NCBI RefSeq assembly: GCF_030908625.1 | Contig: NZ_CP133133.1 | Location: 248,001-312,000, forward strand | Direction of reading: 5' to 3' | DNA: 64,000 bases | From: Paludicola sp. MB14-C6 | GTDB taxonomy: Bacteria > Bacillota > Clostridia > Oscillospirales > Ruminococcaceae | Shown here: piece by piece, positions 18,769-29,131 of the stretch | How positions within the stretch are numbered: position 1 is the first letter of the stretch | Layout of the letters: each line of letters opens with the position of its first letter | Translations under genes and position numbers: made by a program | The notes under the pieces: model-generated | Told to the model about the DNA's origin: nothing | Database searches by the model: none | The model's input: only the letters and a program-made list of their open reading frames with translations

Positions 18769-19635
18769 ATGAGAGTTGTATCTGGTTTTAATGATTATGA
18801 GATAATTGATACAAGTAACGGTGAAAAGTTAGAGCGTTGGGGCGAAACAATTCTAATTCGCCCCGACCCACAAATAATCTGGAATACAGATACAAAAAAT
18901 CCGCTTTGGAATCAATCCTCTGCTCGCTATCATCGCTCAAATAAAGGCGGCGGTGAATGGGAATTTTATAAGAAAGTTAAAGATAGCTGGGTTATTCGTT
19001 ATAAAAATCTTTCTTTTCGTATAAAACCAACTGGATTTAAACATACTGGACTTTTTCCTGAACAAGCAGTAAATTGGGATTACTTTCAAGATAAAATAAC
19101 GAAAGCGAATCGTGAAATTAAAGTATTGAATTTATTCGCATATACGGGTGGAGCTACAATTGCTTGTGCTGCTGCGGGAGCTTCAGTTTGTCATGTAGAT
19201 GCTTCAAAAGGAATGGTAGCTTGGGCTAAAGAGAACGCACAGCTATCCAATTTAAGCGATAAGCCAATTCGGTGGATCGTTGATGATTGTGAGAAGTTTG
19301 TAGCACGAGAAATTAAACGTGGAAATCGGTACGATGCTGTTATTATGGATCCACCTTCTTATGGAAGAGGACCGGGAGGCGAAGTTTGGCAATTAGAAGA
19401 GCATATTTATAATATGGTAGAATTATGTTCCAAAGTGCTTTCCGATGATCCACTTTTCTTTGTATTAAACTCTTATACTACAGGTCTATCTCCATCCGTA
19501 ATGGAGTACTTACTTGGTGTAACAGTTGGAAATAAATATAAAGGCAAAATTAGTTGTGACGAAATAGGTTTAAAGGTTTCAGAGACTGGATACAATCTCC
19601 CATGTGGCTCAACTGCTATTTGGGAAAAGGAATGA
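18769..19635 (+). CDS. class I SAM-dependent (rRNA) methyltransferase
   Basis: A 288-residue methyltransferase of the RlmI/RlmK-like group. [13 protein letters not shown] is the SAM-binding loop, [16 protein letters not shown] the acidic second strand, and [11 protein letters not shown] a motif-IV DPPSYG catalytic loop as in 23S rRNA methyltransferases. The PUA domain of full RlmI is missing. It begins immediately after the glmM stop and ends 4 nt before ecfA1. The target base is not predictable from sequence. Confidence 0.85.
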   Translation: MRVVSGFNDYEIIDTSNGEKLERWGETILIRPDPQIIWNTDTKNPLWNQSSARYHRSNKGGGEWEFYKKVKDSWVIRYKNLSFRIKPTGFKHTGLFPEQAVNWDYFQDKITKANREIKVLNLFAYTGGATIACAAAGASVCHVDASKGMVAWAKENAQLSNLSDKPIRWIVDDCEKFVAREIKRGNRYDAVIMDPPSYGRGPGGEVWQLEEHIYNMVELCSKVLSDDPLFFVLNSYTTGLSPSVMEYLLGVTVGNKYKGKISCDEIGLKVSETGYNLPCGSTAIWEKE

Positions 19636-19639
19636 GATA

Positions 19640-20491
19640 ATGAGCGAGTTAATTAAATCAGAGCATTTATTTTTTGAATATGCAAGTCAAGAAGAAGGTG
19701 GACAACCTGTACCTGTTTTGCATGATATTAATATATCAGTTAATTCGGGCGAATTTGTTGCTGTATTAGGACATAATGGTTCAGGAAAATCTACTTTTGC
19801 TAAGCATATCAATGCTATTTTACAACCTACCAGTGGAGTTATCTATGTAGATGGGATTAACACCGTAAATGATGAATTGATATTTGATATCCGACAACAA
19901 GTTGGAATGGTGTTTCAAAATCCGGATAACCAAATTGTTGCAACTGTAGTAGAAGAAGATGTAGCATTTGCTTTAGAAAATCTAGGTGTTGAGCCCAATG
20001 AAATTCGAACAAGAGTAGATAATGCATTAAAACAAGTGGATATGTATGAATTCCGAGAACATGCTCCTCATCAGCTTTCCGGTGGGCAAAAACAAAGAGT
20101 TGCGATTGCCGGTATTATTGCAATGCGTCCAAAATGTATTGTTTTGGACGAACCGACGGCTATGCTAGATCCAAGAGGTAGGCGTGAAGTTTTAAAAACA
20201 ATTAAAGAACTAAATGAAAAATATAAAACAACCGTTGTTTTCATTACACATTTTATGGATGAAGCGGTACAAGCCCATCGTATTATTGTAATCGATAATG
20301 GAAAAGTATTATTAGACGATACGCCTGAATTTGTTTTTTCTCATGTAAGTTTGTTAAAAGAGGTTGGGCTTGATGTTCCTCAAGTTACAGAGTTAGCATA
20401 TGAGTTAAAAAAGTATGGTGTAAATCTGTCAGATAGTACTTTGCACGTAGATGATTGTGTGAATCAGTTAGTAGAAATATTGGGGGACTAG
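19640..20491 (+). CDS. ecfA1: energy-coupling factor transporter ATPase EcfA1
   Basis: ATPase of the group II ECF transporter module that powers many vitamin-specific S components. In 283 residues: Walker A GHNGSGKS, a Q-loop in [11 protein letters not shown], signature [10 protein letters not shown], Walker [14 protein letters not shown] and a C-terminal dimerisation region. The ATG at 19640 follows AGGAATGAG; a longer reading would invade the methyltransferase gene. It is coupled to ecfA2, ecfT and truA downstream. No S component is in the window. Confidence 0.93.
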   Translation: MSELIKSEHLFFEYASQEEGGQPVPVLHDINISVNSGEFVAVLGHNGSGKSTFAKHINAILQPTSGVIYVDGINTVNDELIFDIRQQVGMVFQNPDNQIVATVVEEDVAFALENLGVEPNEIRTRVDNALKQVDMYEFREHAPHQLSGGQKQRVAIAGIIAMRPKCIVLDEPTAMLDPRGRREVLKTIKELNEKYKTTVVFITHFMDEAVQAHRIIVIDNGKVLLDDTPEFVFSHVSLLKEVGLDVPQVTELAYELKKYGVNLSDSTLHVDDCVNQLVEILGD

Positions 20492-20494
20492 AAT

Positions 20495-21364
20495 TTGTCG
20501 ATCATTAAAACGGAAAATTTAACACATCTTTACAGCGCAGGAACACCCTTTGAAAAAGCTGCAATTGATAATATAAACATCGATATTGAAGAAGGCGAAT
20601 TAGTAGGAGTTATCGGGCATACTGGCTCTGGAAAATCAACTTTAATTCAGCATCTTAATGGATTGCTTAAGCCTACTTCAGGTAAAGTACTTATTGATGG
20701 TGTTGATATATGGGAGAGCAAAGAGACCCTGCATAAAACGAGATTTAAAGTAGGGCTTGTTTTTCAATACCCTGAATACCAATTATTTGAGGAAACGGTT
20801 TATAAAGATATTGCATTTGGTCCTTCTAATCTTGGTTTAAGCAAAGATGAAATTGAATATGCTGTATTAAAAGCGAGTGCATGTGTTGGTTTGTCACAAG
20901 ATATTCTAAAGAAAAGCCCCTTTGAACTATCTGGTGGACAAAAAAGAAGGGTTGCAATTGCTGGAGTTATTGCAATGAATCCAAAAGTTCTTATTTTAGA
21001 TGAGCCAACTGCCGGTTTGGATCCAAAAGGCAGTGATACTATTTTAGATATGATTCGTCAATATCATGATCAAGAAAAAAGTACAGTTTTATTAGTGTCA
21101 CACAGCATGGAGGATATTGCAAAATTTTCCTCTAAAGTTCTTGTAATGAATAAGTCTAAGGTGTATACTTATGGCGATGTAGAAGCAGTTTTTTCTAAAG
21201 CGCACGAAATTGAAAAAATTGGTTTATCTATCCCGCAAATAACTAAAGTATTCTTTGAGTTATACAAAAGGGGATATGATGTAAACCCTAATATATACAG
21301 TATAGAAGAAGCCAAAAAGCAAATTCTGAAACTTCTTGAGCAAAGGGGGAAAAGAACTTGCTAA
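20495..21364 (+). CDS. ecfA2: energy-coupling factor transporter ATPase EcfA2
   Basis: Second ATPase of the ECF module, 289 residues: Walker A GHTGSGKS, Q-loop VFQYPEYQLF, signature LSGGQKRRVA, Walker B VLILDEPTAGLDP. It begins with TTG after a GGGGGAC site, 3 nt behind ecfA1. Its end overlaps the ecfT start by 7 nt, giving a tightly coupled A1-A2-T unit. Confidence 0.93.
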   Translation: MSIIKTENLTHLYSAGTPFEKAAIDNINIDIEEGELVGVIGHTGSGKSTLIQHLNGLLKPTSGKVLIDGVDIWESKETLHKTRFKVGLVFQYPEYQLFEETVYKDIAFGPSNLGLSKDEIEYAVLKASACVGLSQDILKKSPFELSGGQKRRVAIAGVIAMNPKVLILDEPTAGLDPKGSDTILDMIRQYHDQEKSTVLLVSHSMEDIAKFSSKVLVMNKSKVYTYGDVEAVFSKAHEIEKIGLSIPQITKVFFELYKRGYDVNPNIYSIEEAKKQILKLLEQRGKRTC

Positions 21365-22191
21365 AAGATATTAGTATTGGTCAATATTTCCCGGGAAAAT
21401 CAATTGTCCATCGATTAGATCCAAGAATTAAAATTATTCTTACAATTGCATATATAGTTTTGCTATTTTTAATTAAAACTTCCATTGCATTTTCGTTAAT
21501 TATGATTTCATTTTTTATTGCAACTTTGTTTTTAGTATTAGTGATACAAATATCTAAAATTCCGTTTAAAGTAATTACAAGAAGCATTAAACCGATCATT
21601 CCTTTGGTGTTGTTTACATCCTTATTAAATATCTTTTTTATTGGTGGTAAATCAATATTTAGCTGGTGGATTATCAACATCTCTATGGAAGGTATTCAGC
21701 TAGCAGTAATTATGTCTATCCGCATTATTTTGTTGATTATCGGTGCATCATTATTAACATATACTACTTCGCCAATAGCATTAACTGATGCTATCGAAAG
21801 ATTGTTAAAGCCGCTGAAATATATTAAGTTTCCCGTTCATGAAATGGCTATGATGATGACGATTGCGCTGCGATTTATCCCAACTTTAATTGAAGAAACG
21901 GATAAAATTATGTCTGCGCAAAAAGCAAGAGGAGCAGATTTAGAAACGGGTGGAGTTATGAAACGATCAAAAGCCTTAATCCCAATATTAATACCGTTAT
22001 TTGTTTCTGCATTTCGCCGTGCTGAAGAGCTTGCGTTAGCTATGGAGTGTCGTTGTTATCGGGGCGGAGAAGGTCGTACAAGAATGAAACAGTTACATTA
22101 TGGACTTATAGATTTATGGTGCTCACTATTCGTGATTGCTATCTTTACTGTAATTATCTTGTTAAACTTTTATGTTCCAGTCCTTCTTTAA
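21358..22191 (+). CDS. ecfT: energy-coupling factor transporter transmembrane protein EcfT
   Basis: Membrane scaffold linking EcfA1A2 to S components. The 277-residue protein has five or six membrane helices and the two cytosolic coupling motifs: ARG in SAQKARGADL (about 181-190) and ECRCYRGG (about 229-236). It starts with TTG behind GGGGGAAAAG, inside the last codons of ecfA2. Confidence 0.92.
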   Translation: MLKDISIGQYFPGKSIVHRLDPRIKIILTIAYIVLLFLIKTSIAFSLIMISFFIATLFLVLVIQISKIPFKVITRSIKPIIPLVLFTSLLNIFFIGGKSIFSWWIINISMEGIQLAVIMSIRIILLIIGASLLTYTTSPIALTDAIERLLKPLKYIKFPVHEMAMMMTIALRFIPTLIEETDKIMSAQKARGADLETGGVMKRSKALIPILIPLFVSAFRRAEELALAMECRCYRGGEGRTRMKQLHYGLIDLWCSLFVIAIFTVIILLNFYVPVLL

Positions 22192-22222
22192 ATTGAAATC
22201 ACAATTAGATAGGAGTTAATCT

Positions 22223-22966
22223 ATGAGAAATTTGCTTATAGAAATAAGCTATAATGGAGCAAATTATCATGGCTATCAGGTGCAAGCGAATGCCATTACC
22301 ATTACAGAAGTCATACAAGACACAATAGAAAAAATATTAAAAAAGCGGGAAAATATTGTTGGTTGCTCTCGTACCGATTCAAAGGTCCACGCAAACAGTT
22401 ATTATTTTAACATGAAAACGGAATCTAATATTCCTTGTGAGAAGTTCATAACAGTTATAAATAATGCGCTACCCGATGATATTGTTATTCTGAGTTGTAG
22501 AGAAGTTGATATGGACTTTCATGCTCGATATAATTGTATTGGAAAAGAATACATTTATAAAATTTACAATAATCCTGTTAGGAATCCATATCTTATTGAT
22601 TTAGCATTACATCATAAGAAATACATTGATGTTGATGCTCTAAATAAAGCTGCACAGGTTTTTGTTGGAACTCATGATTTTACTTCTTTTTGTAGCATGG
22701 GTTTTAAGCAAGGAACTTCTATGATTAAAACAATTGAGTTTATTGAAGTATATCGAGAGAATGATTTTATAAATATTAAAGTCAAAGCAGATGCTTTTTT
22801 ATATAATATGGTTCGAATTATTGTTGGTACATTACTCTATGTGAATGATGGTAAGATAAAACCTGAGGATTTAATTCATATTATTGAAGCGAAAGATCGA
22901 ACAAAAGCAGGTAAAACTGCTCCTCCTCAAGGTCTGTATTTAAATCAAGTCTTTTTTGACACATAA
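22223..22966 (+). CDS. truA: tRNA pseudouridine synthase A
   Basis: Makes pseudouridine at tRNA positions 38-40. The 247 residues start with the LIEISYNGANYHGYQ motif; the catalytic aspartate lies in GCSRTDSKVHA (about residue 52), and the family Tyr/Lys region GKEYIYKI and FLYNMVRIIVGTL follow. It lies 31 nt after ecfT with AGGAG, the usual ecf-truA order of Firmicutes. The normally following rplM-rpsI pair is absent here. Confidence 0.94.
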   Translation: MRNLLIEISYNGANYHGYQVQANAITITEVIQDTIEKILKKRENIVGCSRTDSKVHANSYYFNMKTESNIPCEKFITVINNALPDDIVILSCREVDMDFHARYNCIGKEYIYKIYNNPVRNPYLIDLALHHKKYIDVDALNKAAQVFVGTHDFTSFCSMGFKQGTSMIKTIEFIEVYRENDFINIKVKADAFLYNMVRIIVGTLLYVNDGKIKPEDLIHIIEAKDRTKAGKTAPPQGLYLNQVFFDT

Positions 22967-22983
22967 TTTCAATAAAATATAAT
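22956..22983 (+). promoter_or_regulatory. consensus promoter at the truA end
   Basis: TTGACA (22956-22961) lies in the last truA codons, with TATAAT (22978-22983) after a 16-bp spacer. It would transcribe the DUF5711 gene and cvpA independently of the ecf-truA operon. Confidence 0.7.
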
Positions 22984-23011
22984 ATATAATAATAGGTTAG
23001 GAAGTGTTTCT

Positions 23012-24160
23012 TTGGCTCAGTATAAGAATATAGAAGAATATCGAACCAAAAAAAAGAGAAATAGTATTGTAAAGAAAATAATTTTAGTTATTGTTATTTT
23101 CGGAATACTGATTACATTGTTAAACGTACTGCAATTATTTAAAGGAAAAGGATTAAATGAAATTATTTCAAAAGATCCTACCAGTACAGTTGATACATTT
23201 CCTATAAAAATTGCAAATGAACAAACGTTGGATTTGTATTCATTGGGAAGCAACTTATGCGTATTAACAAAATCAAGTATCATTACATATAACCAAAGTG
23301 GTAAAAAGTTAAGCTCCATTTCTCATGGATATACAAACCCTGTTATTAAAGAAGGTAATAAAAAGATACTGACTTATGATAGAGGTGGAACAGGATTTCG
23401 TGTAGACGGAGTGAATAGCGAAGTTGGAGAAGTTAAATTAGAAAATAAAATTATTTATGGACAAATAGCTTCTAACGGAAACGTTGCTATTATAACTAAC
23501 GACACACGATATGCCTCTCAGTTAATTGTTTATGACTCAAGCTTAAAGAAGATATATCAGTATTCTGCAACTGAGTTATTAAATACAGCTTGCTTTTCAG
23601 GCGATAATCGTCATGTGTTGGCAAGCTCACTATCCTCTATAGATGGTAATATTTCAGTTAAACTATACGAGCTTAATATCAACTCAGAGGAAAAAGCAAC
23701 TGAATATAATATAAAAAATGTTTTACCATTAGATATTAGTTATAGTGAAAATAATGACATTACTATTATAGGTAAAGAAAGTGTAGTTACTTTTAATACA
23801 AAGAGCAATCAAATTACGACTTTTGAGTATAAGGGTGATTTACAAAGCTTTGCAAATAGCTCATCAAAAGAAACTGTAGTAGTGTATAATAATATTTTAA
23901 ACGGTCGTTCCGTTGTTTCTGTTATTGATTCTAACGGAAAACTAAAAAATTCTCAAGAAATTCAAGACGAAGCGATTGATATATATTGTGATGGAAGCAG
24001 AGTATTAGTTTTAGGTAAAAAAACAGCTTTTAATTTTAATATGTCTTTGCTTTTGCTCAACAGCTACCCAATAACAGCTAGTTCAAATAAAATTTGCTTT
24101 AACGGAGAAAACTTATTTTTAATAAGCACTGATGGTATACAAAAATTGAAAATCAACTAA
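23012..24160 (+). CDS. DUF5711 family membrane-anchored beta-propeller-like protein
   Basis: A 382-residue protein: basic N-terminus, one membrane anchor (about 21-42), then an external domain of repeated short beta-strand units typical of a propeller (LGSNLCVLTKSSIITYNQSG and similar). It resembles clostridial DUF5711 proteins of unknown function. The start is TTG with AGGAAG before it. cvpA follows at 19 nt and is probably co-transcribed. No catalytic residues are evident; a cell-surface or envelope sensing role is only a guess. Confidence 0.7.
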   Translation: MAQYKNIEEYRTKKKRNSIVKKIILVIVIFGILITLLNVLQLFKGKGLNEIISKDPTSTVDTFPIKIANEQTLDLYSLGSNLCVLTKSSIITYNQSGKKLSSISHGYTNPVIKEGNKKILTYDRGGTGFRVDGVNSEVGEVKLENKIIYGQIASNGNVAIITNDTRYASQLIVYDSSLKKIYQYSATELLNTACFSGDNRHVLASSLSSIDGNISVKLYELNINSEEKATEYNIKNVLPLDISYSENNDITIIGKESVVTFNTKSNQITTFEYKGDLQSFANSSSKETVVVYNNILNGRSVVSVIDSNGKLKNSQEIQDEAIDIYCDGSRVLVLGKKTAFNFNMSLLLLNSYPITASSNKICFNGENLFLISTDGIQKLKIN

Positions 24161-24179
24161 ATTATTAGGAGGTATCTCA

Positions 24180-24890
24180 ATGAGCCTAGCTTCAATCATT
24201 ATGGATATTATTATCATAGCGGTAGTTTTGTTTATTGTAATGTCTGCATATCGAAAAGGTTTTTTAAGATCAGCTATTCTAACAGTTGGATATTTTGTTT
24301 CAATTTTTGTTGCAATTTATCTTAGTAAAATAATTGGGAATTTTTTATATGATACTTTTATTCGTCAGCAAATTATTACAAGTGTAAATAAAGCATTATC
24401 GGGGAATATAGAAAATATAGATATTGCAGCAGCAATACCTATATTTCTAGCGAAGTTACCTGTTTTTTTAACCAACTCTATTTATGCTTATTTTGGCGGC
24501 AAAGATGCGATTATTAGTAATTTAGGCAACGCTACTTCTAACGCTACTAATAATATTAGCATTATCATATCGGATCAAGTAGTGGAACCAATTGTTTTAT
24601 TGTTACTCAATGCAATTTTAAGTATATTACTATTTTTAATATGCATATTTATCGTAAAGAGAATTGCAAAACTATTTCAAGGTTTTTATGCTATTCCTGT
24701 TATCGGGCCAATTAACTCATTTTTTGGCGGTGTACTAGGTGTTATTCAAGCAATAATTGTTGTTGTTATTATTGCAATTTTAAGTAAATTTGTGATTTCG
24801 TTAACCGGTAATACATTGCCATATTTCAATACAAAGATTATAGATTCAACTTATATTTTCAAAATCTTTTATCATTTAAAGTTTATATAA
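24180..24890 (+). CDS. CvpA family membrane protein
   Basis: A 236-residue integral membrane protein with four hydrophobic helices: about 5-25, 30-50, 135-160 and 175-205. GFLRSAI and the C-terminal PVIGPINSFFGGVLGVIQA region fit the CvpA (colicin V production) family. The family is linked to envelope homeostasis in other bacteria, with no defined activity. The start has a TAGGAGG site. A 110-bp gap follows before the Clp gene. Confidence 0.8.
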   Translation: MSLASIIMDIIIIAVVLFIVMSAYRKGFLRSAILTVGYFVSIFVAIYLSKIIGNFLYDTFIRQQIITSVNKALSGNIENIDIAAAIPIFLAKLPVFLTNSIYAYFGGKDAIISNLGNATSNATNNISIIISDQVVEPIVLLLLNAILSILLFLICIFIVKRIAKLFQGFYAIPVIGPINSFFGGVLGVIQAIIVVVIIAILSKFVISLTGNTLPYFNTKIIDSTYIFKIFYHLKFI

Positions 24891-25000
24891 AGTTAATAAA
24901 TGCTTAAAATGATTTTATAGTATCTATTCTAATTACAAAGTATTATAATGATATAAGTTAAAAATAATTTTACTTAATTTATATAAAAAGGGGACTACTA

Positions 25001-27259
25001 ATGATTTGCAGTAAATGTAAAAAAAGACCTGCTATTATCTTTATACAAAAATTAGAAGGAAATGAAACTGTAAACGAAGGCCTTTGTTGGTCTTGTGCGA
25101 AAGAGTTAGGTTTGCCTCAGCTATCTTCAATGATGGAAAGTATGGGGATAAGTGATGATGACGTTGAACAAATGAGTAATCAGCTCATGGAAATGACTGA
25201 TGGAGACGCTTTTGAATTAGGTGGGGCTGAAACAATGCCAACTTTTTTACAAAGTTTATTTGGTGATAAAATGTCTCCTGCTGAACAAAAAGATTCGCCA
25301 TCTTCCAATAAAGAAAAGAAGACGAAAGAAGCAGATAAACCAAATAAAAAACGTAAATTTTTAGATTCATATTGCACAAATCTTTGCGAAAAAGCAAAGG
25401 AGGGCAAGCTTGATAATATTATCGGTAGAGATAATGAGATTTATCGTGTAGTTCAAATTCTAAGCCGTAGAACAAAAAATAATCCTTGTTTAATTGGTGA
25501 GCCCGGTGTTGGTAAAACTGCAATAGCAGAGGGTATTGCGCAACGTATTGTTGCCGGTGAAGTTCCATTTCGCTTACTCGATAAGGAAATTTATTTATTA
25601 GATTTAACTGCTCTTGTTGCCGGTACTCAATTTAGAGGCCAATTTGAAAGTCGTGTAAAAGGGTTAATAGATGAAGTTAAAAGTGATGGAAACATTATTT
25701 TATTTATTGATGAAGTTCACACCTTAGTTGGAACTGGAGATTCAGAAGGTTCTATGAGTGCTGCTAATATAATGAAACCTGCATTATCTCGTGGAGAAAT
25801 TCAAGTGATTGGTGCAACAACTTTTACGGAATATCGAAAAAATATAGAAAAAGATTCTGCGTTAGAACGTCGTTTCCAACCTGTAACAATTAATGAGCCT
25901 TCAATAGAAGATACCTTAGCTGTTTTAAGAGGAATTAAACATTACTACGAGCTTCATCATAAAGTAAAGGTTAGCGATGAAATTATAAAACTTTCTGCAT
26001 TGTGGTCAGAACGTTATATTAACGATCGCTTTTTACCTGATAAAGCAATTGATTTATTAGATGAAGCATGTGCTTGCGCTTCTTTAAAGAATAAAGATTT
26101 GACGAATTATGCAAAGCTAAATAAACAATTGAAAGCCTTAACAGATGAAGAATCCAAACTGGAAGAGCAAAATGATAATCCTGATTTCGAACGTATTGCT
26201 ACTGTAAAAGGTGAGCTAATTAAGGTTAGGGAACAGCTTAAAGAAATTGAACCTAAAATAAATAATATTCAAGTTACAATAGAAGACCTTGCTAAAGTAA
26301 TAGAGCTTTGTACAGGTATTCCTTCTTCAAAAATTGAACAAAATGATTACGTTAAAATAATGAATTTGGATAAGGAATTAAAGAAACGCATTATTGGACA
26401 AGATGAAGCAGTTGACTCTGTATCACTTGCAATTAAACGGAATCGTATGCAATTATCAGCAAAAAAACGTCCTGCATCTTTTATCTTTGTTGGGCCAACC
26501 GGTGTAGGTAAGACTGAATTGGTAAAAGCATTATCTGAAACTTTGTTTGATTCAGTTGATCCAATTATTCGATTAGATATGTCTGAATTTATGGAGAAAC
26601 ACGCAGTTTCAAGACTTATTGGTTCACCTCCGGGTTATGTTGGCTATGATGATGCCGGTCAACTTACTGAAAAAGTTAGAAGAAAACCATATTCTGTTAT
26701 ATTGTTTGATGAAATTGAAAAAGCGCATCCTGATGTAATGAATGTGTTACTGCAAATATTAGATGAAGGTCATGTAACTGATGCGCATGGCAGAAATGTT
26801 AATTTTGAAAATACTGTTATCGTCATGACATCTAATGCTGGTTCAAGTGATAAGTCAGGGATTGTTGGCTTTAATAAGGGCGCGAACGAAATAGCAAAAG
26901 AAAAAGCAATGAAAGCATTATCTGAATTTTTGCGTCCTGAATTTTTAGGCAGAGTAGATGAAGTAATTGTGTTTAACCAATTAAAACCAGAGAACCTTGA
27001 AGAAATTGCTTGTCTATTATTTAACGAACTTAAGGCTGCTTTACTTGAAAAACACATCAATTTATGTTACGATATTAATGCTGCAAAAATGGTTGCTAAG
27101 CTTGCCAATGGTGGTAAATACAATGCTAGAGATATTCGTAAAGTTATTAGAAAAGAAGTTGAAGATCGAATCGCTCAATGTCTAATTGATAATTACGATA
27201 AAAAAGTTGAAGCAATTGCAATAACTGCTGAAGACAATATAATAGTAACATGTTTGTAA
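25001..27259 (+). CDS. Clp ATPase with N-terminal zinc finger (ClpE-like)
   Basis: A 752-residue HSP100 unfoldase that would feed ClpP. It has an N-terminal zinc finger with cysteines 3, 6, 29 and 32 (CSKC...CWSC), a flexible acidic linker (about 50-120), a first AAA+ domain (Walker A GEPGVGKT), a middle coiled segment (about 365-440) and a second AAA+ domain (Walker A GPTGVGKT). It is closest to ClpE among Gram-positive ATPases because it lacks the double Clp-N repeat of ClpC. No CtsR box was found upstream; TATAAT at 24944-24949 lacks a good -35. No clpP is nearby. Confidence 0.88.
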   Translation: MICSKCKKRPAIIFIQKLEGNETVNEGLCWSCAKELGLPQLSSMMESMGISDDDVEQMSNQLMEMTDGDAFELGGAETMPTFLQSLFGDKMSPAEQKDSPSSNKEKKTKEADKPNKKRKFLDSYCTNLCEKAKEGKLDNIIGRDNEIYRVVQILSRRTKNNPCLIGEPGVGKTAIAEGIAQRIVAGEVPFRLLDKEIYLLDLTALVAGTQFRGQFESRVKGLIDEVKSDGNIILFIDEVHTLVGTGDSEGSMSAANIMKPALSRGEIQVIGATTFTEYRKNIEKDSALERRFQPVTINEPSIEDTLAVLRGIKHYYELHHKVKVSDEIIKLSALWSERYINDRFLPDKAIDLLDEACACASLKNKDLTNYAKLNKQLKALTDEESKLEEQNDNPDFERIATVKGELIKVREQLKEIEPKINNIQVTIEDLAKVIELCTGIPSSKIEQNDYVKIMNLDKELKKRIIGQDEAVDSVSLAIKRNRMQLSAKKRPASFIFVGPTGVGKTELVKALSETLFDSVDPIIRLDMSEFMEKHAVSRLIGSPPGYVGYDDAGQLTEKVRRKPYSVILFDEIEKAHPDVMNVLLQILDEGHVTDAHGRNVNFENTVIVMTSNAGSSDKSGIVGFNKGANEIAKEKAMKALSEFLRPEFLGRVDEVIVFNQLKPENLEEIACLLFNELKAALLEKHINLCYDINAAKMVAKLANGGKYNARDIRKVIRKEVEDRIAQCLIDNYDKKVEAIAITAEDNIIVTCL

Positions 27260-27314
27260 CTTTGTAAAAGTATACTTCTTATGATACTGTAAATAATATA
27301 GTCGGTATTTCTAA

Positions 27315-27342
27315 TTGCTTAGTGATTTTTTGGCAGAATACT
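27315..27342 (+). promoter_or_regulatory. possible promoter of the FMN-binding lipoprotein gene
   Basis: TTGCTT (27315-27320) and AATACT (27337-27342) with a 16-bp spacer. Weak match, placed in the only gap before the gene. Confidence 0.35.
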
Positions 27343-27360
27343 GGATAAGGAGATATTATT

Positions 27361-27816
27361 ATGAAAAAATTTATGGGAATAGCACTTGCTATCACAATGA
27401 CAATTGTTTTGTTTGTTGGTTGCGCATCTGGTTCAAAAACTATGAAAGATGGCAAGTACAGAGCTGAATTCAAAGAATTTACTCGTGGTTGGAAAGAATA
27501 CGTAGAAGTAACTGTTAAAGATGGCAAAATCGCTGACGTCGATTTTGATGGTGTTAACGAAAAAGGAGAAAAAAAATCTGCGGATCCAGGTTATAAAGAT
27601 GCTATGACAAAAGCTGGTTTTAAAACATGGCCTGAAGATTTTTATCTTAAATATGAAAAACAACTTGTAGAAAAGCAAGATGTAACAAAAATAGATGCTG
27701 TAGCAGGTGCTACTACTTCTGCTGGTAACTTTAAAAAATTAGTAACTGAGTTATCAAAGAACTTAAAATCAGGTAACACAAAAACTGTAATTGTTGCTGT
27801 TGAAGAAAAAAAATAA
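27361..27816 (+). CDS. FMN-binding domain lipoprotein
   Basis: A 151-residue secreted lipoprotein. The signal peptide ends in a lipobox with cysteine 21 (LFVGC). The rest is one FMN_bind domain, the kind found in RnfG, NqrC and the electron-transfer lipoprotein PplA. DAVAGATTS (112-120) fits the flavinylation motif recognised by ApbE, with Thr118 as likely FMN acceptor. Next downstream is an ApbE gene, then the Rnf operon, so it is inferred to carry electrons at the outer face of the membrane. Partners are unproven. Confidence 0.85.
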   Translation: MKKFMGIALAITMTIVLFVGCASGSKTMKDGKYRAEFKEFTRGWKEYVEVTVKDGKIADVDFDGVNEKGEKKSADPGYKDAMTKAGFKTWPEDFYLKYEKQLVEKQDVTKIDAVAGATTSAGNFKKLVTELSKNLKSGNTKTVIVAVEEKK

Positions 27817-27835
27817 TGAACTGAATACGTTTATG

Positions 27836-27872
27836 TTAAAACATTTATACATTATTTGTATAAATGTTTTAA
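27836..27872 (+). terminator. 16-bp perfect hairpin between FMN lipoprotein and apbE
   Basis: Arms 27836-27851 and 27857-27872 pair perfectly around a 5-nt loop. The U tract lies within the right arm (TGTTTTAA) and no strong run follows at once, though ACTTTTTTATTG comes 14 nt later. It may be a weak terminator or a processing or stability element that sets the ratio of lipoprotein to ApbE. Confidence 0.5.
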
Positions 27873-27909
27873 CTCATTATAAAACTTTTTTATTGTAAAA
27901 GGATACTAA

Positions 27910-28941
27910 ATGAAAAGAATAGTACTATGTTTATTGGCGGTATTGACTTTGTCACAAATGTTAATTTCTTGTTCTAGTCAAACCAAAACTGCATCAAATG
28001 GTGAAATTTTCGTTATGAATACTGTTGTAACGCAAAAAGTTTATGGTAAGAACAGAGATAAAGCAATTTTAAACGTAAACAATTGTTTGAAAGAAATGGA
28101 AAAGGAATTATCTATGTATATTCCTGAGTCTTATATTAGTAAAATCAATCAAAATGCTGGTTTGACACCTGTAAAGGTTAATAGCTATACATTTGATTTA
28201 ATACAAACTACCCAAAAATATTGTGAACGTTCAAATGGTGTTTTTGATATAACAATTGCACCAATAACGAAATTGTGGGGCATAACATCACAAAATCCTA
28301 AAGTACCAACACAAGATCAGATTAATGAATTGTTGCCTTTAATAGATTATCGTAATATCAAGCTTGACTCAAAATCTCAAACTGTTATGTTAAAAGAAAA
28401 AGGAATGGCAATTGATTTAGGTGGTATAGCAAAAGGATATATTAATGACCTAATAAAAAGTGAGTATGATAAGCTGAATATTTCTTCTGCGTTGATTTCT
28501 ATTGGCGGCAATATCTATGCTTATCATACAAAACCGGACAATACTTTATTTACTCTTGGAATACGTGATCCAAAAGGATCTTCTAACGATATGGTTGGTA
28601 AACTAAAAGTGAAAGACAAGATTGTTGCTACTTCTGGAGCATATGAACGTTTTTTTGAACAAGATGGAAAAGTATATCATCATATTTTAGATTCGAAAAC
28701 AGGATATCCTGCAGAAAGTGATCTCTTATCTGCTACAGTTGTGAGTGAGAATGGAGGATTAGCCGATTTCTTGTCAACTACTGTTTTTATATCAGGGAAA
28801 AAGCAAATGAAACAATATTTAAATCAGTCTGAGTTTAGTGTTATTATTATCGATAAAGAAAAGAACGTCTATGTTTCGGACAATTTAAAGGATAGTTTTG
28901 AACTTACAAATTCAAATTATAAGTTAAGTGAATCAAAGTAA
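27910..28941 (+). CDS. apbE: FAD:protein FMN transferase (ApbE), lipoprotein
   Basis: Transfers FMN from FAD to a threonine of extracytosolic flavoproteins. The 343-residue precursor has a lipobox cysteine at 21 (LISCSS), so the enzyme is anchored outside. Family marks follow: MNTVVTQKVYG, a SNGVFDITIAPITKLWG segment, AIDLGGIAKGYIND (FAD/Mg site), LISIGGNIYA and HHILDSKTGYPA. Likely substrates nearby are the FMN-binding lipoprotein, RnfG and RnfD. It could be co-transcribed with the lipoprotein gene. Confidence 0.94.
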   Translation: MKRIVLCLLAVLTLSQMLISCSSQTKTASNGEIFVMNTVVTQKVYGKNRDKAILNVNNCLKEMEKELSMYIPESYISKINQNAGLTPVKVNSYTFDLIQTTQKYCERSNGVFDITIAPITKLWGITSQNPKVPTQDQINELLPLIDYRNIKLDSKSQTVMLKEKGMAIDLGGIAKGYINDLIKSEYDKLNISSALISIGGNIYAYHTKPDNTLFTLGIRDPKGSSNDMVGKLKVKDKIVATSGAYERFFEQDGKVYHHILDSKTGYPAESDLLSATVVSENGGLADFLSTTVFISGKKQMKQYLNQSEFSVIIIDKEKNVYVSDNLKDSFELTNSNYKLSESK

Positions 28942-29000
28942 TTGCAATATTATTATTGCAAAATTACATATAACGGGAAAACAAATCACGCAATACCTCT

Positions 29001-29028
29001 TTTCAATTTATATAGAAAGGTATATACT
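29001..29028 (+). promoter_or_regulatory. possible promoter for the Gx transporter-rnf operon
   Basis: TTTCAA (29001-29006) and TATACT (29023-29028) with a 16-bp spacer. The leader to the GTG start is about 95 nt and contains two small hairpins, the second being ATTGC / GCAAT near 29094-29112. Confidence 0.45.
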
Positions 29029-29131
29029 TTAGGTTATACAATAAAGTACGATTGTAAATCTCAAATTCAAATCATACGGACAAGCTTTATTAAATTGCAA
29101 TAGAGATGCAATAATCTAAGGTGGTCAATCA

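Noticed and set aside
24891..25000. CtsR operator before the Clp ATPase gene
   Set aside because: No heptad repeat of the AGTCAAA type; only an isolated TATAAT is present.
28942..29131. Flavin (FMN) riboswitch before the Gx transporter-rnf operon
   Set aside because: The leader has small hairpins but none of the conserved RFN-element sequence blocks; it is too short.
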